This document shows positions 17,419 to 27,987 of a stretch of 64,000 bases of DNA, one piece after another; position 1 is the first letter of the stretch, and each line of letters opens with the position of its first letter. The notes under the pieces were generated by a model, which saw nothing but the letters and a program-made list of their open reading frames with translations, did no database searches and had not been told where the DNA came from. The translations under genes were made by a program, and so were the position numbers. The DNA comes from Bradymonas sp963697525 (lineage in GTDB: Bacteria; Myxococcota_A; Bradymonadia; Bradymonadales; Bradymonadaceae): NCBI GenBank assembly GCA_963697525.1, contig OY969087.1:3472001-3536000 (forward strand), in the 5' to 3' direction.

Positions 17419-18270
17419 ATGGTCATGGACAAGATCGCTTTGCAGGCGCTCAAACTACTGCCCAAAAATATGGTTAGCCGCGCGTTTGGCTCGGTCGCCG
17501 AAGTGGAGTTTCCCACCCCGGTGCAGTCGACGGTCAACCGGGTATTTGCCGAGTTTACCGGGCTGGATCTGAGCGAATCCGAACAAGACCCGGACGCTTA
17601 CCCCAGCCTCAATAAGTTCTTTACGCGCAAGCTGCGTCGGGGAGCGCGTCCGGTGGCCACCACCGAGGCGTCGGCGAGCGTCTCGCCGGTCGACGGGGTG
17701 CTGAGCAATTTCGGGCCCATTGTCGACGACACGCTCATCCAGGCCAAGGGCCGCGAGTACCGCCTGGTCGACCTGGTCGACAGCGGTCGACAGCGCCACG
17801 TCTTCGACGGCGGCCACTACGCGACGTTGTATCTGTCGCCGCGCGACTATCACCGCATCCACAGCCCGACCAGCGGGACGATCTCGCACCTGAGCTACAT
17901 CCCCGGCCATCTGTTTCCGGTCAATCCCTTCGCGGTGCGCAACGTCGACGAGCTATTCGCCGTCAACGAGCGCCTGATCTCGTACATCGACAACCCCAAA
18001 TTGGGGCGGGTGGGCGTGGTCAAGGTGGGCGCGACCTGTGTGGGGCGCATCGGGGTGTCCTTCCACGACATCGAGACCAACCATCGGTTCCGCCGCCGCC
18101 GCGAACTCGAGCTCGACGAGGCCATCGAGATCGGCCACGGCGACGAGCTGGGGATGTTCAATCTGGGGTCGACGGTCATCGTGCTCATCGAGCACCCGGA
18201 CTTTAGCTTCGAGCCCACCCTCGCCTCCGGTCAGCATCTCAAGATGGGTCAGTTGCTCGGACGGGTGTGA
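17419..18270 (+). CDS. psd: Phosphatidylserine decarboxylase proenzyme
   Basis: Makes phosphatidylethanolamine from phosphatidylserine at the inner membrane. 283 aa, the length of the E. coli-type enzyme. The family signature is present: SLNKFFTRKLRRGARPV, the substrate-site segment SPVDGVLSNFG, YLSPRDYHRIHSP, and HLFPVNPFAVRNVDELFAVNER. The self-cleavage motif LGST lies near residue 250, where the serine becomes the pyruvoyl cofactor. The ATG at 17419 has GAGGAT just upstream; Met3 is an alternative. Confidence 0.96.
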   Translation: MVMDKIALQALKLLPKNMVSRAFGSVAEVEFPTPVQSTVNRVFAEFTGLDLSESEQDPDAYPSLNKFFTRKLRRGARPVATTEASASVSPVDGVLSNFGPIVDDTLIQAKGREYRLVDLVDSGRQRHVFDGGHYATLYLSPRDYHRIHSPTSGTISHLSYIPGHLFPVNPFAVRNVDELFAVNERLISYIDNPKLGRVGVVKVGATCVGRIGVSFHDIETNHRFRRRRELELDEAIEIGHGDELGMFNLGSTVIVLIEHPDFSFEPTLASGQHLKMGQLLGRV

Positions 18271-18487
18271 GCGATCGCCCCGGATTTAGCAGCTGCCAAA
18301 GACTTGTTAGACTTCCGGGGGTGCGCTACACTTCACGGGCATTTGATCCGCGTCTTACAGCGTTCGAGGCCACGCCAGTTCGATCCCCCAGGGACCTGCG
18401 GCGCGGGCCCGCATAATATCTGCGGGGATGGGTTTCCCGTCCCCGATGTGCCTGTCGGTCGAGTCAACGCACGAGGAGCCTGAATCT

Positions 18488-20317
18488 GTGCCGAAGTCTG
18501 CTGATGAAACCGCTGGGATGAATGAACGTCTCAGTGAAGATAGCGACGTGATCGAGCTCACCGACGAGGTCGCCGCCACCGGAATAGGGGGGACTGGCGC
18601 CAGCGAGCGCGACGCACAGGACGACCTGGATGCGTTGACTCGCGAGATGCCCGAATTTCGCGTGCCGGATCAGCCGGCGGCCGGGGAAGCCGGCGCCGAT
18701 GATAGCGAGGAGATCATCGAGTTGCAGGAGCCGGTCGACCCCGAGGCGGCCGTGCCCTCGGCGGCGATTTTGACCGGTCGGCGAAAGAACCGGCCGGAGG
18801 CCACGCCCGTCGATTCCGATGACGATCTGCGCGCGACCGTCGTCATGGAGCAGGAGCCCGTCGCCGAGGACGATGAGTCGTCGCCGGCCGCCCATGCCTC
18901 CGATGCCGATGGCGCCGACGCCCAGCCCGCCGACGCCTCCCAACCCGAGGCCGACGAAGAGCCGGCGTACGACCGTCAGGAGATGGTCAAGACGATCCAG
19001 ATGACCGCCATTGATCGCGGCGAGTTCGAGCGCCAGATGCAGGCGCGCGATTTCGACGGCGCCGTGCTCTTGCTCGACCATAGCAGGGCGCCCGATGTGT
19101 TGGTGTTTCCGCCGCGCGTGTTGACCACGCGTTGGCAAGAGGGCGGGCCGCTGCTGCGCGCCGGCAAGGTCTCACTGCCCGATGAGGAGCCCGCCGCCGA
19201 GCCGGTGCCCGCCGACGCGGGCGAGTCGACCGAGCCGCTCGAAGAAGAGGTCGTCGAGTTGCGCGCCGAGGCCAGCGACCCCGACCCCGATACGGTCGAT
19301 GACGAGCTGCCCGAGATCGACCCGGACGCCGTCGAGTTGGAGCTCGACAGCGAGGTTGTCGAGGACGCCGAGGTCAAACCGCCCCCGCAGCCGGCGCCGC
19401 CGCCCAAGCAGCAGGCCACGCCGGCGAAGGCCGCCAAGCCCGCCCAGGAGGATGACCCCGAGCTGAGCGGGCTCGTCCAAGAATTGCTCGACGAGAGCAA
19501 GCAGGCGCGCGAAAAGCAACGGAAAAAGTCCAAAAAGCCGCGCTCCCCCCGGGAGACCTGGTTTCAGAAGGTGTTCACCGACGAGTACCTGCGCACGCTG
19601 CCCACCGATATCCACCGGCAGACCAAGCGCGAGGCAGACTTCATCGAAGAGAGCTTCGCGCTCGGCGAGAACGCCCGCGTGCTCGACCTCGCCTGCGGCT
19701 TTGGTCGCCACGCCATCGAGTTGTGCCGGCGCGGCCTGGAGGTCGTGGGGCTGGATCTGTCGATGCCCCTGCTGCAAAAGGCGCTCAACGAGGCCCAGAA
19801 GCAGTCTCTGTCGATTAAGTTTTTGCACGGGGATATGCGCGATCTGAGCTTCGAGCAGATCTTCGACGCTTGCTACGTGTGGCAGACCTCGTTTGGCTAT
19901 TTCGACGACCAGACCAACTTCCGGGTGCTGCGCGGCATCCACCGCGGCCTGCGCCCGGGCGGTCGGCTGCTCATCGACGTGCTCAACCGCGATCACATCG
20001 TCACCGACATGCCCCATCGGTTGTGGTGGGAGGGCGTCAACTGCGTCTTCCTCGAGGAGGTCGAGCTCGACCACCGCACCAGCGTGCTGCACACCAAGCG
20101 CTCGTTCATCTACGAGGATGGCACGCCCCCGTTGGAGCAAAACACCTACATCCGGGTGTACGCGTTGCATGAGCTTCGCCAGTTGCTGCAGGCGGCGGGC
20201 TTCGTGGTGCGCGAGGTCAGCGGCGAGCTGCACCACCGCGGCCAATTCCTGGGCCCGGCCAGCTCGCGCATTATCATCCACGCAGAGAAACGCCCGCCGA
20301 AGGGCGGGCGCAAGTGA
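18488..20317 (+). CDS. Methyltransferase with long acidic N-terminal region
   Basis: About 609 aa. The last 240 residues are a class I methyltransferase: motif I VLDLACGFGRHAIEL near residue 397, then VVGLDLSMPLL, HGDMRDLSF, and GLRPGGRLLIDVLNRDH. The first about 340 residues are low-complexity and rich in Asp, Glu, Ala and Pro, ending in a Lys-rich helix (QAREKQRKKSKKPRSP). The GTG at 18488 has AGGAG 9 nt upstream and is preferred; an ATG at 18428 in the same frame would add 20 residues. It is the mirror image of the acidic-tailed methyltransferase at 15148. Converges with the OB-like lipoprotein gene. Confidence 0.8.
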   Translation: MPKSADETAGMNERLSEDSDVIELTDEVAATGIGGTGASERDAQDDLDALTREMPEFRVPDQPAAGEAGADDSEEIIELQEPVDPEAAVPSAAILTGRRKNRPEATPVDSDDDLRATVVMEQEPVAEDDESSPAAHASDADGADAQPADASQPEADEEPAYDRQEMVKTIQMTAIDRGEFERQMQARDFDGAVLLLDHSRAPDVLVFPPRVLTTRWQEGGPLLRAGKVSLPDEEPAAEPVPADAGESTEPLEEEVVELRAEASDPDPDTVDDELPEIDPDAVELELDSEVVEDAEVKPPPQPAPPPKQQATPAKAAKPAQEDDPELSGLVQELLDESKQAREKQRKKSKKPRSPRETWFQKVFTDEYLRTLPTDIHRQTKREADFIEESFALGENARVLDLACGFGRHAIELCRRGLEVVGLDLSMPLLQKALNEAQKQSLSIKFLHGDMRDLSFEQIFDACYVWQTSFGYFDDQTNFRVLRGIHRGLRPGGRLLIDVLNRDHIVTDMPHRLWWEGVNCVFLEEVELDHRTSVLHTKRSFIYEDGTPPLEQNTYIRVYALHELRQLLQAAGFVVREVSGELHHRGQFLGPASSRIIIHAEKRPPKGGRK

Positions 20318-20341
20318 TCAACGTCGAGCTGGCAGCGAACG

Positions 20342-20902
20342 CTAGTTGCCGTTTTCAGCCAGCACGTTGATGTCGTCGAGCTTGTCGAGCAGGATCAGCC
20401 CGTCGCCGGAGTTGACGAACTGCTGGGCCATCTTCTTGTAGCTCCCCTCGAAGACGTGGGTCTCGCCGACTTTGACCTTGGCTTTCTTGAAGAAGTCGCG
20501 CTTGAACCCCACCACCGCCAACTGCTTCTCGGCACCTTTCTTATCTTTGATGATGAAGTGAGGCTCCAGGCAGGTCTCGCCCTTCTTCTTCGCCTTGGCG
20601 GGGTCGCAGTCGCCGTTGATCTTAACGATCACGCCCTTGACGCGCACCTTCTTGTCCCAGTGCTTGTCCTTGTATTGGATCAGCCCCTGGACGCGCAGCG
20701 TGCCGTCGTCGTTTTTCTCGGGGATATTGAACGCCGAGGCCGGCGGGGGGGAGGGCAGATCCACCTGCGCGGGGGGCAGGTTGGGATCGGCCTTCTGGCC
20801 GTCGTCGGCGTCCTTGGACTTGTTGCAGGCGATCGCGAAGGTGACGGCCAGCACCATCATCACCAGGGCAGAAGCGCGACCGATCGTCTTGCCAAAAACC
20901 AT
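20342..20902 (-). CDS. Lipoprotein with possible OB-fold
   Basis: 186 aa from ATG 20902, with GGAG upstream. Lipoprotein signal: KTIGRASALVMMVLAVTFAIAC. After a Pro-rich linker the body reads VQGLIQYKDKHWDKKVRVKGVIVKI...CLEPHFIIKDKKGAEKQLAVVGF. This alternation recalls tRNA_anti-like OB-fold lipoproteins, but I cannot confirm it. Very Lys-rich. It sits 58 bp from the deaD stop on the same strand. Confidence 0.72.
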   Translation of the reverse strand: MVFGKTIGRASALVMMVLAVTFAIACNKSKDADDGQKADPNLPPAQVDLPSPPPASAFNIPEKNDDGTLRVQGLIQYKDKHWDKKVRVKGVIVKINGDCDPAKAKKKGETCLEPHFIIKDKKGAEKQLAVVGFKRDFFKKAKVKVGETHVFEGSYKKMAQQFVNSGDGLILLDKLDDINVLAENGN

Positions 20903-20960
20903 AGACTCATCTCCGTGGTTCGTGGAGGCCTCGCCGCCCCGGTATACCAACTCGCGGCGC

Positions 20961-23099
20961 TTACTTACGCGCCGGCTCGGCGGTGAGGTTGACTCCGTTC
21001 CATTCCTGATTGTTTATCGCATTGATGATGTCATAAAAGTAGTCATCGCGCACCTGCACGAAACTATAACTACTCTGGACGGAGATGTCGCCGAAGTCCT
21101 CGGGGGCAAATCCCGACATAAAGCAGATCATGTCGAGCAGCTCGCCGGCGTCCTCGAAGTGGTCGCGACCCACGTTCATGTACATCTTGGAGGTCTCGAA
21201 CGACGGTGTGCTCGGCGCCGCCGGGGCCGGTTCGGGCGTCGCGGCCGGCTTGGACTGGCCGTTGCGCTTCTTGGCTCCACGCGAGCCGCGCTTGCTGGAT
21301 TTGCTGGATTTGCTGGGTTTGCTGGCTCTGCGGGATTTGCTGGCTTTGCTGGCGCGGGAGCGCTTCTTGCCGCGGGAGCGGCGGCGCTGGGAGCTCTCCT
21401 CGGTTTGCTCGGCCTCGGCGGTTGCCGTTTCGGCCTGGCCGCCTGCGCTGGAGCGCTTCTTGGCGCCACGGGAGCGCCGACGCCGCCGCTTGGGCTGGTC
21501 GGCGGACTCGCTGGCCTCGCCGGCCTCGCTGGCCTTGGCCGTGGTCGTGCTCACCTCGGCCTCGGCGGGTGCGGGCGCCGGCTTCGAGTCGCGTTTCTTG
21601 CGCCGGCTGCGCCCCTTCTGGGCGGGCTCGGCTTGGGCCTTGGTCTCGGCGGGCTCGGCCTCGACCTTCGCCTCGGCGGGCTCGGCCGCAGGCTGCGGGG
21701 TGCGCGGCGTCGCCGCGGTGGACGCCAGAGTCGCTCGACCGGTGATCACGTCGCGCTTTTGCGGGTCGCGCACCACGATGTCGGCCAGCGACAGCATTTT
21801 GGCGAGCATGCGCACGCGCTGTTCGACGGCCTCGGCATCCTCCCCGTCGACGTCGGTTTCGAGCAACTGGCGGGCCATGCCCAGCTTGCCGCCGTAGGGG
21901 ATGCGCGACAGATCCATGATCTTCGCGCTCAACGACTCCAGCCGGCCGCGCTCCTGGGCCTCGACGATCTCGTCGGCCGAGGGAAGCTCGCGGTGGGTGA
22001 TCTCGATGTCGTACAGCGACATGATGTCGAAGTGAGTGGCCATCTCGGCCGGCGAGACCAGGCTGACAGCGCGGCCGGTCTTGCCGGCGCGCCCGGTGCG
22101 CCCGGTGCGGTGGACGTAGACCTCCGCCGAGCTCGGCAGCGTGTAGTTGAACACGTGGCTCAGGTCGGTGATGTCGATGCCGCGGGCAGCGACGTCGGTG
22201 GCCACGATGAAGTCGACCTTGCCCTCGCGAAGCTCGCCAAGCGTCTGCTCGCGCTGCTTCTGGGGCAGATCGCCGTTGAGCACCTTGGCGCGGTAGCCGT
22301 GGCGCTGCAAGAATTTGGTCACCGTAAACGTATCATCGCGGGTATTGGCGAAGATGATCGCGCTGTCGGGAGATTCGTACTCCAGCACGCGGATGAGGTC
22401 GCGCTCGCGGCCCACGCCCTTGACGCGGTAGTACACGTGGGTGACCGCCTCGGCGGCGACGTTGTCCCCGGACAGGGTGATGTATTCGGGGTAGTATAGC
22501 ATGCCCTTGGCCAGCGACTTGATGGCCTCGTCGACCGTCGCCGAGAACAGCAGCGACTGTCGCTCCTCGGGCAGAAACTCCACGATGGCGTTGAGCTCTT
22601 CGCGAAAGCCCATCGACAGCATCTCGTCGGCCTCGTCGAGGCATAAGATGCGCAGGTTGCTCAGGTCGATGGAGCCGCGCTTGGCCAGGTCGAGCAGTCG
22701 GCCCGGGGTCGCCGCCACGATCTGAGCGGTCTCCAGGGCCTTGTACTGCTCCTCGTAGGAGGCGCCGCCGTAAATCGCGGTGGCGGTCAGCTCCTTATAC
22801 TGGGCCAGGCGGCCGAACTCCTTGCACACCTGCTTGGCCAACTCACGCGTCGGCGCCAGCACCAACACCTCGACGCGGCCCGGATGGGGCTCGAGCATCT
22901 CGGTGGTCGGCACGGCGAAGGCGGCGGTCTTGCCCGACCCCGTCTGCGACTGCACGATGAGATCGATGCCGGCCAAGATCAGCGGGATGGACTCGACCTG
23001 GCAGGGGGTGGGGCGCTTGTAGCCCACCGCGCGAAGGGCCTTGAGCATCTCGTCGCTCAAGTAAAAATCTTCAAAGGACTTCTCGACGGTTTCTACCAT
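20961..23099 (-). CDS. deaD: DEAD-box ATP-dependent RNA helicase
   Basis: 712 aa RNA helicase of the DeaD/CsdA type, used in ribosome assembly and mRNA decay. All core motifs are present: Q motif (RPTPCQVESIPLIL), SQTGSGKT, PTRELA, TPGRLLDL, LDEADEML, SAT, ARGIDI and HRTGRTGRAG. A long basic Ala/Lys/Arg/Ser-rich linker (about 455-630, with KSSKSSK-type repeats) separates the core from a C-terminal DbpA-type RNA-binding domain (KMYMNVGRDHFEDAGELLDMI). The roughly 330 bp upstream (23100-23431) hold no gene; the region is presumably its promoter and leader, but no firm -10/-35 is seen. Confidence 0.93.
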   Translation of the reverse strand: MVETVEKSFEDFYLSDEMLKALRAVGYKRPTPCQVESIPLILAGIDLIVQSQTGSGKTAAFAVPTTEMLEPHPGRVEVLVLAPTRELAKQVCKEFGRLAQYKELTATAIYGGASYEEQYKALETAQIVAATPGRLLDLAKRGSIDLSNLRILCLDEADEMLSMGFREELNAIVEFLPEERQSLLFSATVDEAIKSLAKGMLYYPEYITLSGDNVAAEAVTHVYYRVKGVGRERDLIRVLEYESPDSAIIFANTRDDTFTVTKFLQRHGYRAKVLNGDLPQKQREQTLGELREGKVDFIVATDVAARGIDITDLSHVFNYTLPSSAEVYVHRTGRTGRAGKTGRAVSLVSPAEMATHFDIMSLYDIEITHRELPSADEIVEAQERGRLESLSAKIMDLSRIPYGGKLGMARQLLETDVDGEDAEAVEQRVRMLAKMLSLADIVVRDPQKRDVITGRATLASTAATPRTPQPAAEPAEAKVEAEPAETKAQAEPAQKGRSRRKKRDSKPAPAPAEAEVSTTTAKASEAGEASESADQPKRRRRRSRGAKKRSSAGGQAETATAEAEQTEESSQRRRSRGKKRSRASKASKSRRASKPSKSSKSSKRGSRGAKKRNGQSKPAATPEPAPAAPSTPSFETSKMYMNVGRDHFEDAGELLDMICFMSGFAPEDFGDISVQSSYSFVQVRDDYFYDIINAINNQEWNGVNLTAEPARK

Positions 23100-23431
23100 G
23101 CTCTCACGTGTGCGATAGAGGCTTGCCTTATACGGGTGGCCGGTCGCAGCTACCGACGCGACGAGGCCCGACCTTGGCTAGACCGACCGCCGGAGCGGGC
23201 GAAAGTGGCGTGAGCGCCATCGAGCCATTCAGGGGTCAGGACTCGGCTGGGTGGTGAGGATACGAACGACCGTCCGGGGTGGCGCGACGGCCACGACCCG
23301 GCATTGTCTGGCATTCAATATAGGAACTGAGCACGTGACGCAAGGCCGGACGGCGATCATACCCTCCTCGCAACGGTGAACGCGGCCACTGAGGGCGCGA
23401 AATGCGGCTCGCTGCACGATCGGTCGACGCC

Positions 23432-26400
23432 TCAGGGGATGGTGTCGAGCTCGATGGGGCGGCAGATCAAGCGGACATTTCTAATCTGGCCGCGTTTGTA
23501 CGTGATATTGCCAAAGGCGCCATAGACCACGACGGGGACATTTACGGCCTCGATTCCGACCGCCACCTTATCGAAGGGACACTCGGTATTTCTGGTGACC
23601 ACCTGGTCGGTCAGCCCCACCGTGGTGTCAGAGTATGCGACGTTGTAGTCCACCGTCGCGTCGGACTGATTTTGCGAGGGCGGGTTGATGTCGACGTCGT
23701 GGCATCGAACCGTCCACTGCTGAATATAGCTGCTGCCGTTGATGGGGCCGGCGGTAATCTCCGTAATATTTCCCGCCGGGTGTCGGGAGGTCCCCGGCGA
23801 ACAATCGATTTGTTCCAGATGGGAGAGGTTGCCGTCGGCGCGTCCGCCGATCCAATTGAGTGGGCCGACGTTGCTATCAACGCTGGTCTGAAGTTCGTCG
23901 GCCCCATCGCTGGGGTCCCCATTGGAGTCATACAGCGACAGCTTTCGACAATACGGATGGAGCCCGGCGATGAACGGGCCTTGCGGGTAATTGGTGCTAG
24001 AATCGCTCTGGTCGATTTGGACGTCGAGCCGGCTCATGACATACCCCTGCGGGCATTCTCGGGACGAACCATTGGTCGACCTATTCGGGTCGAGCCAACT
24101 GCTGTAGACGACACTTCCGACACTTCCGACAGTGACGCCAGTGGGGCAGCCCTTGTCGACGGAAGTCGACGAATCGCAATCGTTGTCCAGCCCATCGCAC
24201 ATCTCGACGGCGTCGGGGTGGGTGTCGGGGTTGTCGTCGTCGCAGTCGGTATCGTCGCGGACATAGCCGTTGTGGTTGGTCAAGCAGGCGAGCACCGCGG
24301 TGTTCGGATCACCGTAGCCGTCTTGATCGGCGTCGAGGTAGTAGGGGTCGCCGTCGGTGGCGCCGAGTTCGTTGATGTCGCCATCGCAGTTGTCGTCATA
24401 GGACGTCGAGCACAGCTCGTCGACTCCGGGGTGGACATCGGAGCGTTGATCGTCGCAATCGCCTCCCTGTGCGACGTAGCCGGACGGTTGAGTGCACGAC
24501 AGCTTGGTGTCGGCGTCGTCGCCGAATCCATCGCCGTCGCCGTCACGGTACCATGTGGGGGCGTCGACGGCGCTGGCTTCATTGGCCTGGCCGTCGCAAT
24601 TGTCGTCGAAAGGTGTGGAGCATAGCTCGTCGGTGTGGGAGTTGGCGTCGGCATTGGCGTCATCGCAATCCCGTTGATTGTCGACGTAGTCCGTCGGCTC
24701 CGAGCAGGCAAAGCGCGGTGGGGCCGACGCGTCGCCGTCCCCGTCGCCGTCGGTGTCCGGGTAGTAGGCCACATACCCCGAATTGGCCGGCGGCTGCGAG
24801 TCGGGCCAATCCTCGTCGGTCTGACCGTCGCAATCGTTGTCCTGACCGTCACACACCTCGGCGCTGGCGGTCGTATTGGACACGCAGACAAAGCCGTTGG
24901 CGCCGTCGCATTGCCAGGAGCCGGCGGCACATACCCCCGGCTGACCAGTATCGCAATTGGGGTTGTCCTTGGCGATGTCGGCGGGGTCGTCGACGGTGCC
25001 GTTGCAGTCGTTGTCCAGGCCGTCGCAGACCTCGGCGGGCGCGTTCGGGCCGGGGTGAGCATCGGCGCCCACCACCGGGTCGTCGTTGCAATCCTGAGCG
25101 TTATGAACATATCCGGCGGGCGCCTGGTCGGAGCAGGCGTAGGTGGAGTCGCCGGGATCGCCGTAGCCATCGCCGTCGGCGTCGCGATAGTAAGCGCGGC
25201 TGGGATCGGTGGCGGCCAACTCGCAACCGTTGGAAAGGTCGCCGTCGCAGTCGGCAAAATCGGGCATGCCGTCGCCGTCGGTGTCGTCACAATTGATCTC
25301 GCAACTGGGCACGGAGGTCTGGCCGGATACGATATTCTTGCACACTTGTCGGGCGTGACCGTTGGGGACCGCGCCGGAGCACGTATCGAAACATGCCGAA
25401 CAGTGCTCGGCGGGATAATGGGCGGTGCCCACTTCTTCGGAGGCGTCGCTCAACCCGTTGCAATTGAAGTCCTGCTCGCCGCAGGTCTGCGGAAAGGCGT
25501 GGTCCATATGGTCCGGATCGAAATAAGCCTTAGCGTTGTGATCGTCGCAGTCGATGGGGGTGACCGGGTCGATGCCGTCGCCGCAAAGGCCGTTGCCGAA
25601 GCCGTCTCCGTCGACATCCTGGCAGGCCGTGCACGTATCCAGAATCGGGCGGCAAAACGCGTCGCCCTGGTCGTCTTGGGCATCGCAGGTAAAACCGGCA
25701 GGGCAGTCGGTGTCGGCGCCGCACGGGGTCAAGCACAGCCCGTTTTCGCCGTCCTGTGCGGGGGCCTTAGACATTGGATTCCAGCAAAGCGCCCCACCGC
25801 CGGCGCAGCCGTCGGGCATCTGGCAGCGCTGGCAAAACGAGTCGTCGATGGCCGGGTCGAGGTGGACGGGGGGCCGACAGATCGCGCCGAAGGGCCGGCC
25901 GGCCGTCTCCTCGGCGGGGTCGAGCCAGTCGGCAAACTGGTCAATCGTCGTGCCGGCATCTTGGCCGGCGTCCTGACCGGCATCCTGGTCGTCGTTTCGG
26001 CCGAGGTTTTGAAGGGGCGGCACTTGTTCGGGATAGGGCGCCTCGCCTAGCACGACAATCTGGCAGGTATGCGGGGCAGGGTCGGAGACCTCGCCGTTGA
26101 CGCTCAGACTGGCGCATACCGCCGCGTTGTTGGTGCAAACTTCGGTGCATATCCCCTCGCCGGGGGCAAGCTGGGGAAAAATCTCGCTCAATGGCACGGT
26201 GTCCGAGCCGTCGGGGTTTGGTCGGTTGAGCGGCACCTCCTTGACGCAGCTACCCAGCCCCACCGGACAATCGACGTCGCTTTGACAGCGCCGATAATCG
26301 GCGAGGGTGCGACGGGAGGGGGAGGCATCGACGTCCGCGTCGCCAGCGGCGTCGGTGCCGATGTCGGCGTCAACCGCCGAGTCCGCAGTATCCGAAGCAT

Positions 26401-26774
26401 CCGAGACGTCCCGGACGGCGACGGCATCGGTCGCCTCGACGTCGCCCGCGTCAGCGGCACTTATCGTGCCGCTGTCGCCGCTGCTTGCCGACGATCCGGG
26501 GTCCGAGCTGCAGCCGGTGGCAGTCCTGCTGGGCAGCGCAGCGGCCGCGGTCGGTGCAAGCAAGTCCCTGTGGACAGTCCTGATCGCTCGCACATGCGCT
26601 GGCACACCAGCCCTCGAAGCAATACATCCCGGCCGCGCAGTCCCGGTCGATCGCGCAGCCGCGCTTCGAATTTGTGGTCAGCGGGCGCGCCGGTGCCGCT
26701 TCGACGGGTTTGGAGGTGCTTGTTGGGTGTTGGCTTGGCTGCTGGCCGCAGCCCCACAGCATACACGCCATCAC
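23432..26774 (-). CDS. MopE-repeat Cys-rich secreted protein, frameshifted
   Basis: Large envelope protein with more than ten MopE-type repeats (PF11617-like): DxDGDGYGD...C followed by DCDDxxxxxxPDAxEMCDGLDNDCDG. These Asp- and Cys-rich motifs are thought to bind calcium or copper. The main frame covers 23432-26605. Its apparent start is poor; upstream, another frame (from about 26774) gives a short hydrophobic lipobox-like stretch (MMACMLWGC) and Cys-rich residues (CAIDRDCAAGMYCFEGWC...CPQGLACTDRGRC). The two frames meet at about 26505-26530, where one extra base on the coding strand would explain the split. The Ala/Asp/Ser linker that follows is typical of such proteins. The hydrophobic part continues upstream without a start codon, so the true N-terminus is unresolved. 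Confidence 0.75.
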
Positions 26775-27002
26775 CAGAATAAAGATGATTCGGCTCGCGT
26801 GCCGTCAAGGTTCAACGCATTGACGGAGTGGCATAGTTGCGATCCCCCAGAAGGGAAGAGAAGGTAGCCGGCGGGTGGGTGAGTTTATCTGAGGTTTGCT
26901 TTCAGACAACAAGTAAGAGTAGCGATGCGGTTCGCACAAGTCAGTTAGTTAAAAACGCAAGGCCACGCGCGTATTCTGCTGTGTGGTAGGCGAGCAATCG
27001 GC

Positions 27003-27443
27003 TCACTTTTCGGCGTCGAGGTGGCTGCGAATGCGCAACAAAAGCTCTCGAGTGGGCTCGTCGAGCTTGTCGAGGTCGTCGCGAAGGGCGCCGACGACTT
27101 GCGGCGCCGGCGTTGCGGCCGGGTCGGCAGCCGGGCCGTGGCTCTTGGGCGCGGGTGGCAGCGACTCGACGACGAAGTCGAGCTTGTCGACCGGCCAGGG
27201 AAGAAGTCGGTGGATGCGCGCGTGCAGCCGACGATGGTTTCGCCGCGCCTCTTTGAGCCAGGCCTCACTGGCCACCCCGACCGTCAGAGTGCCGTTCGCG
27301 TAGCCCAACGGCCGCGTGCGGTGGCTCAGCGGCTCATCCAACAGCGTCGGCCACACCTCGCGCAGCAACCCGACCGACGGGCCCTCGGCCCGCGCATTCT
27401 CGGCGCTCGCCTCTAAAATAGCGCGCAATGTCTTGGAGAGCAT
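27003..27443 (-). CDS. DUF721/DciA-like protein
   Basis: 146 aa. The core LLREVWPTLLDEPLSHRTRPLGYANGTLTVGVASEAWLKEARRNHRRLHARI matches DUF721, the family of DciA, which helps load the DnaB helicase. The C-terminal half is a Pro/Ala linker and a short acidic helix. Start at ATG 27443; the open frame upstream runs through palindromic repeats and is not protein-like. 26775-27002, between this gene and the MopE-type gene, holds nothing recognisable. Confidence 0.78.
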   Translation of the reverse strand: MLSKTLRAILEASAENARAEGPSVGLLREVWPTLLDEPLSHRTRPLGYANGTLTVGVASEAWLKEARRNHRRLHARIHRLLPWPVDKLDFVVESLPPAPKSHGPAADPAATPAPQVVGALRDDLDKLDEPTRELLLRIRSHLDAEK

Positions 27444-27517
27444 CGGGGGCCTCGGCCTTCTGATCGGTGTGGGCGACGGCGACGATAATCGAGGGTACGT
27501 GGCTGCGCGTGCGCCAT

Positions 27518-27790
27518 CAAGCAAAGCGGAGAAACGAGCAACGCGACCCCCGGAATGAATTCCGGGGCTATTGTTGGGAAAGGCGGATAAATTGCAGCGA
27601 AGCACGATCGCGCGGTGGTCGATGTCCGCGGCAAGCAAAGCGGAGAAACGAGCAACGCGGAAATAACTAAGCAGTTCCAAAAATAGCCCCGGAATTCATT
27701 CCGGGGACACCGTCCGCGGCAAGCAAAGCGGAGAAACGAGCAACGCGACCCCCCGGAATGAATTCCGGGGACACCGTCTGCGGCAAGCAA
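27518..27790. repeat. Cluster of 28-bp repeats and REP-like palindromes
   Basis: Three copies of a 28-mer beginning caagcaaagcggagaaacg lie at 27518-27545, 27632-27659 and 27720-27747, with a truncated fourth at about 27784. Between and after them are three palindromes with arms ccccggaat/attccgggg (27548-27567, 27687-27706, 27751-27770), the middle one inverted relative to the others. The whole 27444-27860 stretch is otherwise free of genes. It looks like an expanded REP-type cluster. Confidence 0.85.
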
Positions 27791-27987
27791 ATTGGTCATG
27801 GAGTAGAGCAGGAAAACGCCGTGTCGAGGGGCGCGATGAAAAAAAGCATTTGTAATTTCGACAATGATCCGTTAACCACTCTCACCCGTTTTCGGTCCCG
27901 GTCCGGGAACGTTTGTGCCGATAAGCTCGTTTATCGCGTGATTTCGATAGATGGGCGGTTCCGACCGCTCACCAAAGAGAGGACGTT

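Noticed and set aside
23100..23431. Promoter or cold-shock leader of deaD
   Set aside because: A TATAAG-like hexamer exists but no suitable -35, and no stable leader structure was recognised, so nothing specific is claimed.
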